Assembly (NCBI GenBank): GCA_001770785.1
Contig: MERZ01000157.1
Location: forward strand, 603 to 10,440
Direction: 5' to 3'
DNA from: Burkholderiales bacterium RIFCSPHIGHO2_12_FULL_61_11
GTDB lineage: Bacteria; Pseudomonadota; Gammaproteobacteria; Burkholderiales; Burkholderiaceae_C
Length of the DNA stretch: 9,838 nucleotides
A program made the translations under genes and the position numbers. Below, in pieces: positions 1 through 6,431 of this stretch (position 1 is the first letter of the stretch; each line of letters starts with the position of its first letter). A model generated the notes under the pieces. It worked only from the letters and a program-made list of their open reading frames with translations. It did no database searches and was not told where the DNA came from.

Positions 1-351
1 CTGGAGATCAACGCGCTCGGCAACCCGTACTACAACATTGAAGGGCTGGGCATCAAGTTTGTCGCCAGCCCGCGTCACGCCGACATGCTGCTGGTCACGG
101 GGCCGGTATCCAGGCACATGGAAGAAGCGCTGCGGCGCACCTATGACGCCATGCCGGAGCCGAAACTGGTGGTGGCGGTTGGCGACTGCGGCTGCAGCGG
201 CGGCATTTTCGGCGAAGAAAGCTATGCAACTTGCGGCCGCGTTGCCAACGTCATTCCCGTCGACGTGACCCTACCCGGCTGCCCTCCCCCGCCACGGGAG
301 ATATTGCGCGCCATCCTCAGCGCCGTCCACTACCGGCAGTCCAAGCGCTAA
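1..351 (+). CDS. NuoB/HycG-like Fe-S subunit of a membrane-bound hydrogenase or complex I relative (partial, 5' end missing)
   Basis: The open frame runs in from the left edge and gives 116 visible C-terminal residues ending in TAA. The sequence matches the NADH:ubiquinone oxidoreductase 20 kDa / [NiFe]-hydrogenase small-subunit-like family: an ASPRHAD segment at visible residues 22-28, VGDCGCSGGIF at 60-70 and LPGCPPPP at 91-98. In this family the subunit carries one [4Fe-4S] cluster (N2 in complex I) and passes electrons beside the large catalytic subunit at the membrane. C63 and C94 fit the last two cluster ligands; the earlier tandem Cys-Cys pair would lie outside the window. The GDC...GGIF wording is closer to HycG/HyfI (formate hydrogenlyase, hydrogenase-4) than to respiratory NuoB, so I favour a group 4 hydrogenase-type complex. 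C65 and C78 are extra cysteines. The partner genes should lie to the left. The family call is firm; the exact complex is not. Confidence 0.85.
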   Translation: MEINALGNPYYNIEGLGIKFVASPRHADMLLVTGPVSRHMEEALRRTYDAMPEPKLVVAVGDCGCSGGIFGEESYATCGRVANVIPVDVTLPGCPPPPREILRAILSAVHYRQSKR

Positions 352-421
352 GTCGCAAATTTCCGACGCATCGCCGGCCTCGCGGCCGTGAGCCCAGCGC
401 GAGCCGCGCGCAGCCCACACT
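352..421. other. Convergent junction with GC-rich hairpins
   Basis: This 70-bp gap separates the hydrogenase-like gene (+) from the ankyrin gene (-), which converge. It holds two short GC-rich inverted repeats: CGGCC at 375-379 with GGCCG at 384-388 (4-nt loop), and GCGCG at 397-401 with CGCGC at 405-409 (3-nt loop). Neither is followed by a T-run on either strand, so they are not convincing intrinsic terminators. They could slow polymerase, or simply reflect base composition. Confidence 0.3.
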
Positions 422-1093
422 TCACCATTGACCGGCTGGCCGCTTGCCGCGTATGAATGCGCCGATGGCCTCAACCGAATCGGGCCGATTGCCGCGCTGC
501 GCAAACTGCAGTGCGCTCAAGCCCTGCTGGTTCTTGAGCTGAGGATCGGCGCCTTCCTGCAGCAGCAGTTTGACGGCCGCTGGCGTGCCATACATCGCCG
601 CCATCATCAGGGGCGTGGTGCCGTTGGGTGATTCGGCGTCAATGTAGGCGCTGTTTTCGAGCAACAGGCTAATGAGCGTCAGCTGGCCGCTGCTGGCCGC
701 GTAATGCAGGGGAGTCCAGCCGGTTTTATTGACGTCGGCGCCCCTTTTGATCAGCTTTTCGGCCAGGCCCTGATGGCCTTTGAGTGCCGCCAGCATGAGG
801 GGGCTTTCACCCTTGAGGTTGAGGCTATTTACATCGGTCTTGGGCCAGTCGAGCAAAACCTGCGCCGCCTTGAGTGACGACTCGCGGATGGCCAGATACA
901 GGCCATACTGACCTTGCGGGTCTATTGTGTTGGCGTCAAAGCCACGCGCGAGCAGTGCGCTTATCTTGCCTGGATCGTCGCCCTTGATGGCACTGAAGAA
1001 GTCATCATAGGAGCCGGCATGTGCCAAGCCAAATCCAACAAAAACAATTAGATATAGGACTTTATTAATGTAGTTTATGAGGTTTTTTGTCAT
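422..1093 (-). CDS. Exported ankyrin-repeat protein
   Basis: This encodes 223 residues. The N-terminus is a classic Sec signal peptide: a short Lys/Asn-rich start, a hydrophobic core at about residues 11-24 (VLYLIVFVGFGLA) and a likely cleavage after AHA at residue 26. The mature protein is almost entirely ankyrin repeats: about 29-58, 61-91, 94-124, 125-156 and 158-189, with a degenerate cap to about 214. Typical TPLxxAA helices are seen at 97-103, 127-133 and 160-166. The repeat beginning GWTPLHYAA is short by a few residues in its loop. Ankyrin repeats bind proteins; no catalytic domain is present, so the partner and role are unknown. The likely location is the periplasm. The start ATG overlaps the tatD stop as ATGA, and GGGAG lies 7 nt upstream, so translation is probably coupled to tatD. 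The first 80 or so bases are notably AT-rich compared with the neighbouring genes. Confidence 0.85.
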   Translation of the reverse strand: MTKNLINYINKVLYLIVFVGFGLAHAGSYDDFFSAIKGDDPGKISALLARGFDANTIDPQGQYGLYLAIRESSLKAAQVLLDWPKTDVNSLNLKGESPLMLAALKGHQGLAEKLIKRGADVNKTGWTPLHYAASSGQLTLISLLLENSAYIDAESPNGTTPLMMAAMYGTPAAVKLLLQEGADPQLKNQQGLSALQFAQRGNRPDSVEAIGAFIRGKRPAGQW

Positions 1094-1884
1094 GCCAGTA
1101 CTCCCGTAAACAGCTGCTCAAAATTGCGGCTGGTCACCTCGGCGATGGCTTCCAGGGGTTGCTGCCTGATTTCGGCAATCTGCTGCGCCACCAAGGGAAC
1201 ATACGACGGGTTGTTGGTTTTTCCCCGGTAGGGCATGGGCGCCAGATAGGGGCTGTCGGTTTCGATCAGCATGCGGTCAAGCGGCACAAAGCGGGCGACT
1301 TCCCGTAGGTCGCCAGCGTTCTTGAAAGTCAGAATGCCTGAAAACGAAATGTAAAAACCCCGGTCGAGCGCGGCGCGGGCCACACTTTCAGTCTCCGTGA
1401 AACAGTGAAAAACACCGCCCGCCTGACCCACGCTGGCATTCTCACCCTCCTCTTTCAGGATGGCCAAGGTGTCACTGGATGCGTTACGGGTATGAATCAC
1501 CAAGGGCTTGCCACTTTGGCGGGCTGCGCGTATGTGGACCCGGAAGCGCTCACGTTGCCATTCCATATCGGCCACGCTGCGTTCGCCCAATCGGAAATAG
1601 TCGAGCCCCGTTTCCCCGATGCCGACCACCTTGGGAAGGCTCGCACGCTGCACCAGGTCGTCCAGGCTGGGCTCCAGCACATTTTCATTGTCTGGGTGAA
1701 CACCCACGGTTGACCAGAAGTTGCCATAAGTGGTGGCGAGCTGGTGGACCGTCTCAAATTCTTCCAGCGTGGTGCAAATGCACAGGGCCCGGCTTACCTG
1801 GGCTTTTTCCATGGCCTGGCGAATCTGCGGCAGCTGTGCCTGGAGCTCGGGAAAGCTCAAATGGCAATGGGAATCGGTAAACAT
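1090..1884 (-). CDS. tatD: TatD-family metal-dependent hydrolase/DNase
   Basis: This 264-residue protein has the usual length for the TatD/YcfH family, cytoplasmic TIM-barrel hydrolases that bind two divalent metals and act as 3'-5' exonucleases or DNases, with proposed roles in DNA repair and quality control. The metal ligands are all in place: H6 and H8 in the N-terminal DSHCHL motif, E91 in GIGETGLDY, H131 in VIHTR, H160 in FHCF and D210 in IETDSPYLAP. The sequence is closer to the YcfH/YabD branch commonly found next to holB and pilZ, so the symbol tatD is used in the family sense. The start is ATG at 1884, immediately before the HxH motif, so no longer N-terminus is expected. No strong Shine-Dalgarno sequence precedes it. 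It lies downstream of pilZ across a 116-nt gap holding a terminator-like hairpin, and overlaps the ankyrin gene by 4 nt. Confidence 0.93.
   Translation of the reverse strand: MFTDSHCHLSFPELQAQLPQIRQAMEKAQVSRALCICTTLEEFETVHQLATTYGNFWSTVGVHPDNENVLEPSLDDLVQRASLPKVVGIGETGLDYFRLGERSVADMEWQRERFRVHIRAARQSGKPLVIHTRNASSDTLAILKEEGENASVGQAGGVFHCFTETESVARAALDRGFYISFSGILTFKNAGDLREVARFVPLDRMLIETDSPYLAPMPYRGKTNNPSYVPLVAQQIAEIRQQPLEAIAEVTSRNFEQLFTGVLA
1101..1105 (-). promoter_or_regulatory. Ribosome binding site of the ankyrin gene
   Basis: On the minus strand GGGAG lies inside the last codons of tatD, 7 nt before the ATG at 1093. It supports this start and a coupled tatD-ankyrin translation unit. Confidence 0.6.
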
Positions 1885-1907
1885 TTAGAAAGACGAGGTG
1901 AAGTATC

Positions 1908-1942
1908 AAAAATACCTGAGCCCTTTTTTGCAGGCTCAGGTA
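1908..1942 (-). terminator. Intrinsic-terminator-like hairpin between pilZ and tatD
   Basis: On the minus strand a perfect 10-bp stem (TACCTGAGCC at 1942-1933 pairing with GGCTCAGGTA at 1922-1913) has a 10-nt loop and is followed directly by five T residues (1912-1908). This is the standard layout of a Rho-independent terminator for transcription leaving pilZ. No T-run follows on the plus strand. It ends only 23 nt before the tatD start, which leaves little room for a separate tatD promoter. Partial read-through, or a promoter overlapping the hairpin, would be needed to express tatD and the ankyrin gene. Confidence 0.65.
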
Positions 1943-2000
1943 GCTATGAAAAATAGAGTATTTGGCAGGCCAAACGGCACCTGTTGGTGTCACATGGCAA

Positions 2001-2387
2001 CTAAATGGTCTGCGTGGGCCGCTCGGAGGCCAGATGGGCGCCCAGGATTTCTTCAATCTTGATCTTGAGCAAGCGTGACTTTTCTTCGGGAGGAAACCGG
2101 ATCCCGACGCCTTGGGTGCGGTTGCCAGCGGCCCTTGCGGGCGTGATCCACGCCACTTTACCGGCTACCGGGTAGCGCTGCGTGTCCTCGGGGAGTCTCA
2201 GCAAGACATAGACATCGTCGCCCAGCTTGTACTCGCGCGCGGTGGGAATAAACACGCCACCGTCCTGAAACAGTGGAATGTAGGCCACGTAAAGTGCCGC
2301 TTTTTCCTTGATGTTCAGCTGAACGACGCTGGGCCGGGCGCTAACGGCGGCGGGTGAACTGCCTGAAAGTGAAAGCTTTGAACTCAT
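2001..2387 (-). CDS. pilZ: Type IV pilus assembly PilZ protein
   Basis: This encodes 128 residues, close to the usual 110-130 for the single-domain PilZ of type IV pilus systems. The core runs from about residue 21 to 115: LNIKEKAALYVAYIPLF at 24-40, GGVFIPT at 43-49, PVAGKVAWITP at 73-83 and GVGIRF at 93-98. The family is cytoplasmic and works with the pilus ATPase PilB and regulators such as FimX to assemble pili. Residues that bind cyclic-di-GMP in other PilZ domains (RxxxR and DxSxxG) are absent; GGVFIP stands where DxSxxG would be. This is typical of the founding PilZ type, which acts by protein contacts. The first 20 or so residues are Ser/Ala-rich and poorly conserved. ATG at 2387 is the only early ATG; the ribosome binding site is weak. 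It follows holB by 69 nt, the usual order in this lineage. Confidence 0.92.
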   Translation of the reverse strand: MSSKLSLSGSSPAAVSARPSVVQLNIKEKAALYVAYIPLFQDGGVFIPTAREYKLGDDVYVLLRLPEDTQRYPVAGKVAWITPARAAGNRTQGVGIRFPPEEKSRLLKIKIEEILGAHLASERPTQTI

Positions 2388-2456
2388 GGTGCTAGTTTAT
2401 CGGTTTGACTGCACCTGCATAGTGCCAGAGAACGGGAAGTGCCACACTTGCCACAC
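2388..2456 (-). other. holB-pilZ gap with tandem 9-bp repeat
   Basis: This 69-nt spacer separates holB from pilZ. Its holB-proximal end contains a perfect head-to-tail 9-bp repeat, TGCCACACT at 2440-2448 and 2449-2457, the second copy running into the holB stop codon. Read on the minus strand, TGGCA occurs three times (two in the repeat, one at 2423-2427). No convincing sigma-70 promoter is visible. TGGCAC resembles the -24 box of sigma-54 promoters, but no copy has a proper -12 GC at the right distance. Confidence 0.35.
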
Positions 2457-3563
2457 TCATTTCGCGTTGAGCGCGGTATGCGCGCGACTGACCAGCGATT
2501 CCAGCATCAGCCCCGGGTTGTACGGGTGTTCCACAGTGCGGGCGAGGGTGCTGAGTTCTTTCGCCCAACTGGCAAGTGCATAAAGACCGGGCCCGGTCGA
2601 ATGTCTCGCTGATGTTGCGGCAGCCGCAGCCACTGTAAATGGCAGGTCCTGGGATCTGAAAAACCGCGGAGCTGCCCCCACCCGAACCGCCAGGACGTCA
2701 TGACATAGCTTTTGCAAGGCATCAACCGCCTGGGCGGGCGCCCAGTCAGCCAGCGCACTGACATTGCCGCTGGCCATGGCCATGGGCAGGGCCTGCCAGC
2801 GCCGAGCTGCGTCGGCGGTCGCGCTGTCTTGCGCCCAGGCCAGGGCATCGGCAGGCCGGCCGCCGGCGGCCATCAGCAGCGTCTGCAGATCGGCGGCATC
2901 CGGCGGCTGGACTCCTTTTTTCGCAGTACTCCCGGCTTCGCTCTGACGAAGGGCTTCTTGCTGGAGCCAGGCCAACGCAGGCTCAAATCCGGGCCAAAGC
3001 ATGGTGTGGCCGAGGCAGCGGCTGCGGATGGTCGGCAGCAACTGGTGCGCCGCCTCGCTTGCCAGAATGAACTTGACCGCACCGGGCGGCTCTTCCAGCG
3101 TTTTCAGGAGGGTATTGGCCGTGACGTTGTTCATGCGCTCAGCCGGAAATACCAGCACCACCTTGGTGTCGCCGCGCGAGCGCGTGAACTGGGTAAACGT
3201 CACCGCTTCGCGCGCCGCATCGACCTTGATTTCCTTGCTGGGCTTGCGTTTCTTGCTGTCCAGCTCGTCCTGCGTTTTTTCATCCAGCGGCCAGCCGAGC
3301 CCCAGGGAAAGGGTTTCGGGCAGCAGCATGCACAGGTCGGCGTGGGTGTGCACGTCAACCGCATGGCAGCTGCCGCAATGGCCGCAAGCGCCTTGCGCGC
3401 TGGGCTGCTCGCACAGCCAGGCTCTGGCCAGCGCCAAGGCCAGCTCAAACTGTCCGAGACCCGACGGCCCGCTGAGCAGCCAGGCGTGGCCGCGCTGGGC
3501 CAGCAGGCTTTCCAGCTGGGTTTGCAGCCAGGGGGCCAGGCGCTGGCGACTGGTTTCAGTCAT
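2457..3563 (-). CDS. holB: DNA polymerase III subunit delta' (clamp loader)
   Basis: This 368-residue protein is the delta' subunit of the clamp loader, which helps open the beta sliding clamp and load it on primed DNA. The AAA+ fold starts with a degenerate P-loop (GPSGLGQF, 32-39) in which the usual Lys-Thr is Gln-Phe, as expected for a subunit that does not hydrolyse ATP. Four cysteines, C51, C60, C63 and C66, form the zinc module seen in this family. [20 protein letters not shown] (141-160) is the sensor region, and the SRC motif at 181-183 carries the arginine finger used on the neighbouring gamma/tau subunit. The lysine-rich insert at about 92-113 resembles that of other Burkholderiales delta' proteins as I recall them. 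The C-terminal half is the less conserved collar domain. Its ATG overlaps the tmk stop as ATGA, with AAGG 9 nt upstream, so it is probably coupled to tmk. Confidence 0.94.
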   Translation of the reverse strand: MTETSRQRLAPWLQTQLESLLAQRGHAWLLSGPSGLGQFELALALARAWLCEQPSAQGACGHCGSCHAVDVHTHADLCMLLPETLSLGLGWPLDEKTQDELDSKKRKPSKEIKVDAAREAVTFTQFTRSRGDTKVVLVFPAERMNNVTANTLLKTLEEPPGAVKFILASEAAHQLLPTIRSRCLGHTMLWPGFEPALAWLQQEALRQSEAGSTAKKGVQPPDAADLQTLLMAAGGRPADALAWAQDSATADAARRWQALPMAMASGNVSALADWAPAQAVDALQKLCHDVLAVRVGAAPRFFRSQDLPFTVAAAAATSARHSTGPGLYALASWAKELSTLARTVEHPYNPGLMLESLVSRAHTALNAK

Positions 3564-4363
3564 GACAACCAGCCTTTGCCGATAAACACCTGCAACACGG
3601 CCTGCCAGACGACGTCGCGCGCTTGTGAGGCGTCAATGCGGGCAAAGCGTTCCGGATGGCCTTGCTGGCGGTCTGCATAGCCCTGAGCTACCCGGCGGAA
3701 AAATTCGACCGGCTGCGACTCAAATTTATCGGGCACGCGTGTGCCTGCCAGCCGGAAGGCGGCCTCTTCCGGTGGCAGGTCGAACCAGACGGTAAGGTGG
3801 GGTTCGATAACCGTCTCAATCTCGGGTTTCATGGGCTTGTTGCCGGCCGGGTCGCCCAGCAGCCCCTCATCGCACTGCACCCATCGCTCGAGCGTGCTCA
3901 GCACATTCAAATCAAAACCGCGTCCCGCTCCCTGGTAGGCGAAGGTGGCATCGGTGAAGCGGTCGCACAGCACCACTTCGCCGCGCAGCAGCGCCGGTGC
4001 AATCACGTTCACCAGATGGTCGCGCCGGGCCGCAAAAATCAGCAGCACCTCGGTCAGCGCATCCATCGGGTCGCCCAGCACGGTGGCGCGCAGCTTTTCG
4101 GCCAGCGGCGTTCCGCCGGGTTCGCGTGTCAACGTAACCACCCTGCCCTGCGCCTCGAAGGCGTCGGCCAGACCCGCAATATGCGTGGATTTTCCCGCCC
4201 CGTCTATGCCTTCAAAGCTGATGAAAAGGCCAGCCCCCCCGGAGGGCAGCGCAAGAGGCGAATCGAAAAGCGTGGGGGCCGGTTCCACCGACAGGCCGCC
4301 CTTAGGCGGAACAACCTCCTCGGGGGGCAGCGTATTACACGCAGTGAAAAGCGTGGGGGCCAT
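3560..4363 (-). CDS. tmk: Thymidylate kinase with an unusual N-terminal extension
   Basis: This 267-residue protein phosphorylates dTMP to dTDP with ATP in the dTTP pathway. The kinase core starts at about residue 46: [15 protein letters not shown] with the P-loop at 52-60, [11 protein letters not shown] at 79-89, the DRF motif at 134-136 followed by [13 protein letters not shown], and a lid region near [17 protein letters not shown]. Homologues are usually about 205-220 residues and begin a few residues before FISFEG. Here the only ATG is 45 residues earlier, 2 nt after the mltG stop, and the extension is encoded by a two-unit DNA repeat, so APTLF occurs at 2-6 and again at 29-33. A GTG at residue 26 is the only other reasonable start I see. 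A second non-core insert of roughly 20 residues lies at about 164-186. It overlaps holB by 4 nt. Function is secure; the true N-terminus is not. Confidence 0.92.
   Translation of the reverse strand: MAPTLFTACNTLPPEEVVPPKGGLSVEPAPTLFDSPLALPSGGAGLFISFEGIDGAGKSTHIAGLADAFEAQGRVVTLTREPGGTPLAEKLRATVLGDPMDALTEVLLIFAARRDHLVNVIAPALLRGEVVLCDRFTDATFAYQGAGRGFDLNVLSTLERWVQCDEGLLGDPAGNKPMKPEIETVIEPHLTVWFDLPPEEAAFRLAGTRVPDKFESQPVEFFRRVAQGYADRQQGHPERFARIDASQARDVVWQAVLQVFIGKGWLS
4231..4361. repeat. Two-unit GC-rich repeat at the tmk 5' end
   Basis: Segments 4231-4280 and 4312-4361 are related copies 81 bp apart. By hand alignment 38 of 50 positions agree, including exact blocks GGGCAGCG (4244-4251 and 4325-4332) and GAAAAGCGTGGGGGCC (4265-4280 and 4346-4361). 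The 31-bp spacer contains a hairpin, CCGCC at 4296-4300 with GGCGG at 4305-4309. The offset is a multiple of three, so the repeat reads through in frame as the tmk N-terminus. The outer edge coincides with the tmk ATG. I recall very similar GC-rich units scattered between genes of Comamonadaceae; that link is from memory. Confidence 0.75.
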
Positions 4364-4365
4364 GT

Positions 4366-5379
4366 CTATCGGCCCCGCTGGTATTGGTTGACGGCGCGGT
4401 TGTGCTCGTCCAGATTGGTGCTGAAATGGCTGGCGCCACTGCCGTCATTGCGCGACACAAAATAAAGCGCCTGGGTGGGCGCGGGCTGCACGGCGGCCAG
4501 CAAAGAGGCCTTGCCGGGCATGGCAATCGGCGTGGGCGGCAGACCCGATCGGGTGTAGGTGTTGTAAGGCGTATCAAGCAGCAGGTCGCGCTTGCGCAGG
4601 TTGCCGTCAAACGCCGTTCCCAGGCCATAAATCACGCTCGGGTCGGTCTGCAGCAGCATGCCCAGGCGCAGCCGGTTGGTGAAAACGCCGCCAATTTGCG
4701 GCCGGTCGGCAGGCTTGCCGGTCTCTTTTTCGATGATGCTCGCCAGAATCAACGCCTGCTCGGGTGTTTCAAGCGGCGTGTCGGGGCTGCGCAGCGCCCA
4801 GGCAGCCTCCAGCCGCTTGTCCATGGAACGGGCAGCGCGCTTGAGCACCGCCAAATCGCTGGAGCCTTTGGCATAGGTATAGGTGTCGGGGAAAAACCGG
4901 CCTTCGGGGTGAATGCCCGGCTTGCCCAGCTTTTGCATGATGATTTCAGGCGCCAGTCCAAGCGTGTCATGCGCAAGCTGATCTTCTTTTTGCAGCGCTG
5001 CGCGAACCTGGGCGAAGGTCCAACCTTCGACCAGCGTGAGGCTTTTGAGGGTTTCCTCGCCGCGCACCAGCATGCTCAGCAGTTTGCGCGGCGTGGTGCC
5101 GGGCCCCAGCTCATAGCTGCCGGCCTTGATCAGCCGGGACTGCCCGGAAAAGCGGAACCAGGCCTGCAGTAGCGGCGCAGGCACCTCGGCACCGGCCGCC
5201 ACCACGGCGTCGGCGACGCCGCGGGCACTGGTGCCGGGCTCGATTTCCAGGTCCACCACCTGGCTCCCCGGCGGCAGGCGCAGTGCAATGGGTTCGTGCA
5301 GCCACCACAAACTTGCACCCAGCAGCAACAGGGCGCCGGCAAACACCAGCATCAGCAAACTTGTAAAGACACGACGCAC
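4366..5379 (-). CDS. mltG: Endolytic murein transglycosylase MltG
   Basis: This 337-residue inner-membrane protein of the MltG (YceG-like) family cleaves nascent peptidoglycan strands and so sets glycan chain length. One N-terminal membrane segment lies at about residues 5-27, with the rest periplasmic. A LysM-like part comes first (about 40-110, including [11 protein letters not shown] and LVEGWTF), then the catalytic domain: [11 protein letters not shown] (157-167), [11 protein letters not shown] (211-221) with E217 matching the catalytic glutamate of E. coli MltG, and [10 protein letters not shown] with [20 protein letters not shown] further on. The start is GTG at 5379, with AAAAGG about 10 nt upstream; the first in-frame ATG (residue 10) would cut into the membrane segment. 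It is the first gene of the minus-strand block and lies 2 nt before tmk, an arrangement common in proteobacteria. Confidence 0.94.
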   Translation of the reverse strand: MRRVFTSLLMLVFAGALLLLGASLWWLHEPIALRLPPGSQVVDLEIEPGTSARGVADAVVAAGAEVPAPLLQAWFRFSGQSRLIKAGSYELGPGTTPRKLLSMLVRGEETLKSLTLVEGWTFAQVRAALQKEDQLAHDTLGLAPEIIMQKLGKPGIHPEGRFFPDTYTYAKGSSDLAVLKRAARSMDKRLEAAWALRSPDTPLETPEQALILASIIEKETGKPADRPQIGGVFTNRLRLGMLLQTDPSVIYGLGTAFDGNLRKRDLLLDTPYNTYTRSGLPPTPIAMPGKASLLAAVQPAPTQALYFVSRNDGSGASHFSTNLDEHNRAVNQYQRGR

Positions 5380-5464
5380 AACTGAGCTACCTTTTCGAAG
5401 AAAAACGCAAAATCAGGGGACTATGATAATTCAGCCCATCCCCATCACTCGAGCGAACCGCTTC
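5380..5464. promoter_or_regulatory. Divergent mltG/ygfZ intergenic region
   Basis: This short region must hold the promoters of both the mltG block (-) and the ygfZ-NRDE pair (+). TATGATAAT at 5422-5430 resembles a -10 box for ygfZ and would place transcription start roughly 30 nt before the proposed start codon. The opposite strand reads ATTATCATA, which could serve mltG. I cannot find a good -35 hexamer at 16-18 nt for either direction, so this is a weak assignment. Confidence 0.3.
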
Positions 5465-6406
5465 ATGACCATGTCCCGCACTGCACCAGCCATTTCCGGC
5501 ACCGTTGAGCTAACGCATCTGGGCGTGATTCGCGTGGTCGGAGAGGATGCCGTGAAGTTTTTGCAGAGCCAGCTGACGCAGGACGTTGCCTTGCTGGGTC
5601 TGTCTGAGGCGCGCCTGGCCGCTTTTTGCAATGCCAAGGGCCGCATGCAGGCCAGTTTTGTGCTGTTCAAGCGCAGCCACGACGAGATCCTGCTGGTGTG
5701 CAGTCGCGACATTCTGGCCGCCACACTCAAGCGCCTGTCGATGTTTGTGCTGCGCGCCAAGGTCAAACTCAGCGACGCCAGCGGCGATTTTTCGCTCCAT
5801 GGCCTGACCGGGAAAGCTATTGAATCAATCGCTGGCAAGGACTATCCTGCGTGGACCAAGGTCGATATTGATGATAGCAATGTGGTGTTCTTGTACCCCG
5901 GCGCCGGTCAGCCGCGCGCCCTCCGGTGTGCGCCTGCCGGTTCGCCTGCACCCGAAGGTCCGCACATCGAGCTGGCCCTGTGGCACTGGCTGGAGGTGCG
6001 CTCAGGCATTGCCATGATTACCCAGCCGATTGTGGAAGCTTTCGTGCCGCAAATGCTCAATTACGAATCTGTCGGAGGCGTGAACTTCAAGAAAGGCTGC
6101 TACCCCGGCCAGGAGGTGGTGGCGCGCAGCCAGTTTCGCGGCACGCTCAAGCGGCGGGCTTATTTGGTGCATACCGAGGGAACGCCCACGGTGGGGCAAG
6201 AGGTGTTTCACGCGCTTGACGCGGAGCAGCCCTGCGGAGCGGTCGCCGCTGCCGCGGCCAATCCCTCGGGCGGGTTTGATGCCATCGTGTCGATGCAGAC
6301 CTCGGCAGCTGCCGATGCGGCGCAGGGGCGGCTTACGCTGGGAAGCGCCGCCGGCGCCCCCTTGACGCTGCTGCCCCTGCCCTATGCCTTGATCGCGGAT
6401 ATTTGA
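5465..6406 (+). CDS. ygfZ: Folate-binding YgfZ protein (Fe-S cluster maintenance)
   Basis: This encodes 313 residues of the YgfZ/GcvT-like family, a cytoplasmic folate-binding protein that helps build or repair certain [4Fe-4S] enzymes. The N-terminal half begins LTHLGVIRVVGEDAVKFLQSQLTQD (17-40), the typical opening. The family signature KGCYPGQE lies at 210-217 with the key cysteine C212, followed by ARSQFRGTLKRRAYLV; NYESVGGVNF precedes it. The frame is open far upstream (to 5126, overlapping mltG), but homology begins near residue 14, so ATG at 5465 or the next ATG at 5471 is favoured; ATG at 5423 would add 14 residues. No strong ribosome binding site decides between them. The segment between about 125 and 165 is variable. 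It is divergent from mltG and 25 nt upstream of the NRDE gene, probably co-transcribed with it. Confidence 0.9.
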   Translation: MTMSRTAPAISGTVELTHLGVIRVVGEDAVKFLQSQLTQDVALLGLSEARLAAFCNAKGRMQASFVLFKRSHDEILLVCSRDILAATLKRLSMFVLRAKVKLSDASGDFSLHGLTGKAIESIAGKDYPAWTKVDIDDSNVVFLYPGAGQPRALRCAPAGSPAPEGPHIELALWHWLEVRSGIAMITQPIVEAFVPQMLNYESVGGVNFKKGCYPGQEVVARSQFRGTLKRRAYLVHTEGTPTVGQEVFHALDAEQPCGAVAAAAANPSGGFDAIVSMQTSAAADAAQGRLTLGSAAGAPLTLLPLPYALIADI

Positions 6407-6419
6407 GCTTCACGAGTTC

Positions 6420-6424
6420 AGGAG
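6420..6424 (+). promoter_or_regulatory. Ribosome binding site of the NRDE gene
   Basis: AGGAG lies 7 nt before the ATG at 6432, the clearest Shine-Dalgarno sequence in the window. It fixes the start, which is also required by the family because the second residue must be cysteine. Confidence 0.75.
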
Positions 6425-6431
6425 TTTCACA

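Noticed and set aside
32..38. Loss of ATPase motif in the delta' subunit (protein residues 32-39) as a sign of a broken gene
   Set aside because: Delta' subunits naturally lack a working P-loop, and the SRC motif and zinc module are intact, so the gene is normal.
2712..3680. Long plus-strand open frame (322 codons) opposite holB
   Set aside because: It mirrors the high-GC codon pattern of holB, has no recognisable domain and no ribosome binding site; holB is certain on the other strand.
3656..5172. Plus-strand open frames of 269 and 262 codons opposite tmk and mltG
   Set aside because: They are antisense shadows of strongly conserved genes; their translations are rich in Arg, Gln and Gly with no family resemblance.
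5126..5464. N-terminal extension of ygfZ overlapping mltG
   Set aside because: The frame happens to be open, but homology to YgfZ begins near 5500 and the extension would overlap most of the mltG 5' end.
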